Below, in pieces: positions 24,001 through 25,333 of a stretch of DNA of 25,333 bases; the first letter of the stretch is position 1; each line of letters starts with the position of its first letter. Below the pieces are notes generated by a model. That model ran no database searches. It was not told the DNA's origin and worked only from the letters and a program-made list of their open reading frames with translations. The position numbers and the translations under genes were made by a program. This DNA is from Thermoplasmatales archaeon ex4484_6 (GTDB lineage: Archaea > Thermoplasmatota > Penumbrarchaeia > Penumbrarchaeales > Penumbrarchaeaceae), in assembly GCA_002254385.1 (NCBI GenBank), contig NJDO01000007.1, positions 1 through 25,333 on the forward strand, written 5' to 3'.

Positions 24001-24459
24001 CGTCAGGTTCCGGTCCTGGCTCATCATCTCCTTGTGGAGATTGCATCTTTTCGACTTCACCATGATGGGAAGATCGCCTATCTTCACCTTCTCCGGTTCC
24101 CTGTCTATGCCGTTCTCGATGATCGTGAACTCGAGGAGGATGGGTGCGGAATAGGTGAGGTCCCTCAATCTGGCCTCCATGGGGGTCAGTTCGTGGGTTG
24201 CGCCGTTCGCCTCCTTGACGATGGGTGTTCCGACCGAGATCCGACCCAGTTTGATATCTATCGATTCCTCGTCCAGTTTGTCAACATCGAGTCTGATCAA
24301 TCCCCTCTCGTTCTCGACCTCTCCTATCCGGATGGAGTCAATTATTCTCTGCATCCTGGATTTCGGATTGTCATGGGTGGGAAGGAAATCGTTGAACGAC
24401 GCAAGCTGATGGTTTATGATGTTACGACTCCTGAAGAAAGCCTCTACAACCTCTTTCAA
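21046..24459 (-). CDS. rpoB: DNA-directed RNA polymerase subunit B (unsplit)
   Basis: A protein of 1137 aa carrying both the B'' and B' parts in one chain. Many methanogens and haloarchaea split the gene, whereas Thermoplasmata and Thermococci keep it whole. Landmarks are NDFLPTHDNPKSRM at the N-terminus, TPEGQNCGLVKNLAL, GYNMEDALIFN, the catalytic GDKFASRHGQKG near 893-905 and the C-terminal zinc ribbon CGNPKCG/CPVCG near 1076-1105. The start is TTG at 24459: the in-frame region above it reaches a TGA without any ATG or GTG, and AGAGGTG sits 5 nt upstream of the TTG. The gene follows rpoH by 77 nt. Confidence 0.97.
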   Translation of the reverse strand: MKEVVEAFFRSRNIINHQLASFNDFLPTHDNPKSRMQRIIDSIRIGEVENERGLIRLDVDKLDEESIDIKLGRISVGTPIVKEANGATHELTPMEARLRDLTYSAPILLEFTIIENGIDREPEKVKIGDLPIMVKSKRCNLHKEMMSQDRNLTEDQYYRKLQEMGEDPLDPGGYFIINGTERSLISLEDLSPNRVLVEWEEKYGTPMAVAKVFSQREGFRALTSVELKKDGMLMVSVPAAPTQIPLVILMKALGMDADEDIAKAIVSDEKMNNVIYANLEECSATHNVNTIEDALNYLEKKFATGQAKEFREKKVESIIDKSLLPHLGDHRDHRIKKSIYLGRIARSVLELKLGQRDPDDKDHYANKRISLAGDLMEDLFRVAFTSLMKDLKYQLERTISRKRKLRVGSSIRPDVLSQRIVHALATGNWVGGRDGVSQLLDRTCNMSTISHLRRITSPLTRSQPHFEARDLHPTQWGRLCPNETPEGQNCGLVKNLALIVDVSEGYDDRKLESTLFDMGVRRIEKELTDEARVYLNGNLIGIHHDPEGLIEAIRKRRRQGFLAMPQEKSHEINVRFNRQVNSVIINCDEGRVRRPLFVLENGQHKLTDRMRASLKEGKITWEDLVQQGIIEWIDAEEEEDLYIALDEDSLDGEHTHMEIDPLVILGTCAGLVCYPHHNSSPRITMGAGMAKQSLGLGAANFRIRCDTRGHLLHYPQKPLVQTKTMDFVNYNRRPGGQNFVVAVMSYQGYNMEDALIFNRASIDRGLGRSTFIRSYPVEERRYPGGQEDRIEIPDPEVMGARTEEAYTNLDEDGIISPEFEVAGKDVLIGRTSPPRFLEEHTDFLTPRRRRETSLTVRPRESGYVDTVMITESENGLRLVKVTVRSEKVPEIGDKFASRHGQKGVIGYIADPEDMPFNEMGIPPDLVTNPHAIPSRMTVAHVLEMIGGKAGSMNGRFIDGTAFSGEKEEKLRRELMELGFKHTGKETMYDPFTGRRLRVDVFKGVIYYQKLHHMVSGKMHVRSRGPVQILTRQPTEGRSRQGGLRFGEMERDCLIAHGVSMVIKDRLLDESDGTLEYVCGNPKCGNVAMLDKRGILRCPVCGETGNIHPVQTSYAFKLLMDELKSMCVAMRLNLEDLR

Positions 24460-24536
24460 TTGAACACCTCTTTCGATCGTGGGTCCATGTATATGGATAT
24501 CTCATGATGGTATGCGGATGACATGCAGGGCCCTCC

Positions 24537-24788
24537 TCAGATACCGGTTCTTTCGTCAACGACCAGCCTGTAGTAGATCGAGGCTCCTGCAGTCGGACTC
24601 TCCCTCTCAATCTTGAGCACCATTCCCGGCTGGGCACCGAGAGCCTTGGCACATGGATCCGCAGTCAAAATCTGAGGCAGCTGGATACGGTCTATCCTGT
24701 ACCTCTTCAAAAGCTCTTCTACCTCCTCCTCCTTCATTATACTGTGTCTGGGAACGAGGTAGTTCTCCATTACGTTGAACCTGGGCAT
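24537..24788 (-). CDS. rpoH: DNA-directed RNA polymerase subunit H (Rpb5 C-terminal domain)
   Basis: A protein of 83 aa from ATG 24788, which has GGAGG at 7-nt spacing. An in-frame ATG 13 codons upstream is rejected because archaeal H subunits begin just before NVMENYLVPRH. The sequence reads LVPRHSIMKEEEVEELLKRY, LPQILTADPCAKALGAQPGMVLKI and YYRLVV, the full Rpb5 assembly domain. It contacts A'/A'' at the DNA entry side. It is the first protein gene of the polymerase operon and starts 49 nt after the tRNA-Lys CCA end. Confidence 0.95.
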   Translation of the reverse strand: MPRFNVMENYLVPRHSIMKEEEVEELLKRYRIDRIQLPQILTADPCAKALGAQPGMVLKIERESPTAGASIYYRLVVDERTGI

Positions 24789-24837
24789 CGTTGGTCCTCC
24801 TGGGGCGGCGGGTCGTTTTTCACGCATCAGGAGAGGT

Positions 24838-24952
24838 TGGCGGGTCCGAGGGGATTCGAACCCCCGGCCATCTGGTTAAAAGCCAGACGCTCTTTCTAGG
24901 GAAGGCGGCCTCTGAGAAGACCGGGCATCCTACCTAGCTGAGCTACGGACCC
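24838..24952 (-). tRNA. tRNA-Lys(UUU) with D-loop intron and encoded CCA
   Basis: On the minus strand: acceptor GGGTCCG/CGGACCC (7 bp), D-stem GCTC/GAGC, anticodon arm TCTGG-CTTTTAA-CCAGA (anticodon TTT), T-arm GGGGG-TTCGAAT-CCCCT, discriminator G and an encoded CCA at 24838-24840. The anticodon loop is intact. A 38-nt insert separates GGT from AGAGC in the D-loop; removing it gives a normal D-loop AGCTAGGTA and a 77-nt mature tRNA including CCA. rpoH follows at 49 nt, so the tRNA is probably processed out of the rpo operon transcript. Confidence 0.9.
24894..24931 (-). other. 38-nt tRNA intron, position 20/21, BHB-like
   Basis: Exon CTAG pairs with intron CTAG as the 4-bp central helix. The 5' bulge is GT^A and the 3' bulge AA^A, each cut after the second base. 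The inner helix starts GGA/TCC, and the outer helix is the D-stem GCTC/GAGC. Two unpaired exon bases (A14, G15) face the 3' bulge, so the outer side is relaxed. The intron interior folds into a stem CGGTCTT/GAGGCCG with a CTCA loop. The cut sites regenerate an exact tRNA. Confidence 0.8.
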
Positions 24953-25006
24953 AGAATTACCATTCCCGCTACCCGATACGGTCAAGACGATGACGTGCAT
25001 AATACC

Positions 25007-25018
25007 TTTTATATTTAA
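25007..25018 (-). promoter_or_regulatory. box A of tRNA-Lys/rpo operon
   Basis: Minus-strand TTAAATATAAAA, with transcription predicted near 24986, about 33 nt before the tRNA 5' end. Another box-A-like TTTAATATTTG on the same strand at 25109-25120 could drive a longer leader. Confidence 0.55.
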
Positions 25019-25333
25019 GTATTTCTGTTCGAACCGGGGAATTCGGGCCGATGTGTGCTGTACTACCATCTCGTAAGACGTCGGATGCACGGTAAAGGCA
25101 TGGGGGACGCAAATATTAAATGGGCAGTATGGGAATATTATACGCCGATCCGATACGTCAAGACCTGGGGGGCAGAGAGGAACGGTTAGGTGATTCTTTT
25201 TATCATAGGGGAAATTCAATATCCCTTAAGCAAAGTGATCTTATGGGATATTGTGGTAAGTCCCTTCCGCCGATTGGAAAGAGAATCGGGACTTCCCCAT
25301 CTATCAGCACCGGATCGTCGATTGGAGGATACC
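25019..25333. other. non-coding region upstream of rpo operon
   Basis: I see no gene in these 315 nt; the one long frame overlaps the tRNA and has no family features. AT-rich patches near 25110-25120 and 25130-25141 could be promoters in either direction. The right part holds two inverted repeats (see next entry). Confidence 0.4.
25217..25253. repeat. 14-bp inverted repeat (hairpin)
   Basis: CAATATCCCTTAAG, 9-nt spacer, CTTATGGGATATTG: 13 of 14 positions pair. A second, shorter dyad follows, AAGTCCC (25258-25264) with GGGACTT (25288-25294). These may be a terminator, an operator, or the end of a small RNA or a gene beyond the window. Confidence 0.55.

Noticed and set aside
18373..24459. Inteins or split B subunit in the polymerase genes
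   Set aside because: rpoA1 and rpoB have normal lengths with continuous conserved motifs, and B is a single frame.
24871..24890. Canonical anticodon-loop intron in tRNA-Lys
   Set aside because: The anticodon arm is a complete 5-bp stem with a 7-nt loop; the extra sequence is in the D-loop.
24896..25219. 107-codon minus-strand frame upstream of rpoH
   Set aside because: It overlaps the tRNA-Lys gene and its promoter and has no family features.
1..25333. CRISPR array
   Set aside because: No regularly spaced short repeats were found. The only long direct repeat is the 94-bp spt5 duplication.

Overview
The window is archaeal chromosome. It carries an archaeal RNA polymerase operon (rpoH, one unsplit rpoB, split rpoA1/rpoA2, ribosomal protein L30e), archaeal Spt5 and SecE, TATA-box promoters about 26 nt upstream of start codons, and a tRNA gene with what looks like a bulge-helix-bulge (BHB) intron. 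The unsplit B subunit and the ftsZ-secE-spt5 linkage fit a Thermoplasmatota-like euryarchaeon. That placement is inference, because no 16S gene is present. TGA dominates as stop codon (16 of 21 genes, against 3 TAG and 2 TAA).

Layout. 1-1370: a visibly AT-richer accessory pair resembling an AbiE toxin-antitoxin system, with an in-frame amber codon in the toxin. 1496-2948: a metal-sensor-like ArsR/winged-helix regulator with two palindromic operators, followed by a permease made as two separate half-length membrane proteins. 2990-7552: mostly single genes (GNAT acetyltransferase, glyoxalase-like VOC protein, cysteine synthase, acyltransferase-3 membrane protein, DUF502 membrane protein, zinc-ribbon protein). 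7707-11981: a 1424-residue acyl-CoA dehydratase activase-type protein with two ASKHA ATPase domains fused to DUF2229/HgdB-like modules. 12222-13852: an archaeal ATPase/DUF234 gene bracketed by a 94-bp direct repeat that duplicates the 3' end of spt5. 13761-15768: spt5, secE and ftsZ on the minus strand. 15900-24952: the minus-strand unit tRNA-Lys, rpoH, rpoB, rpoA1, rpoA2, rpl30e. 24953-25333: non-coding promoter region with long inverted repeats.

The minus-strand right half is a compact transcription and division block: polymerase subunits, the elongation factor Spt5, the translocon subunit SecE and FtsZ. Start and stop codons in it overlap or lie close together, and Shine-Dalgarno sites are strong. 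The left half is accessory or metabolic, with many promoters that place the transcription start at or next to the start codon (leaderless-type).

The best leads are: (1) the ATPase-nuclease-fold gene inserted at the 3' end of spt5 with that end regenerated as a near-perfect 94-bp repeat; (2) rpoA2 with an N-terminal extension of about 320 residues containing an unrecognised folded domain; (3) a tRNA-Lys with a 38-nt intron in the D-loop and an encoded CCA end.
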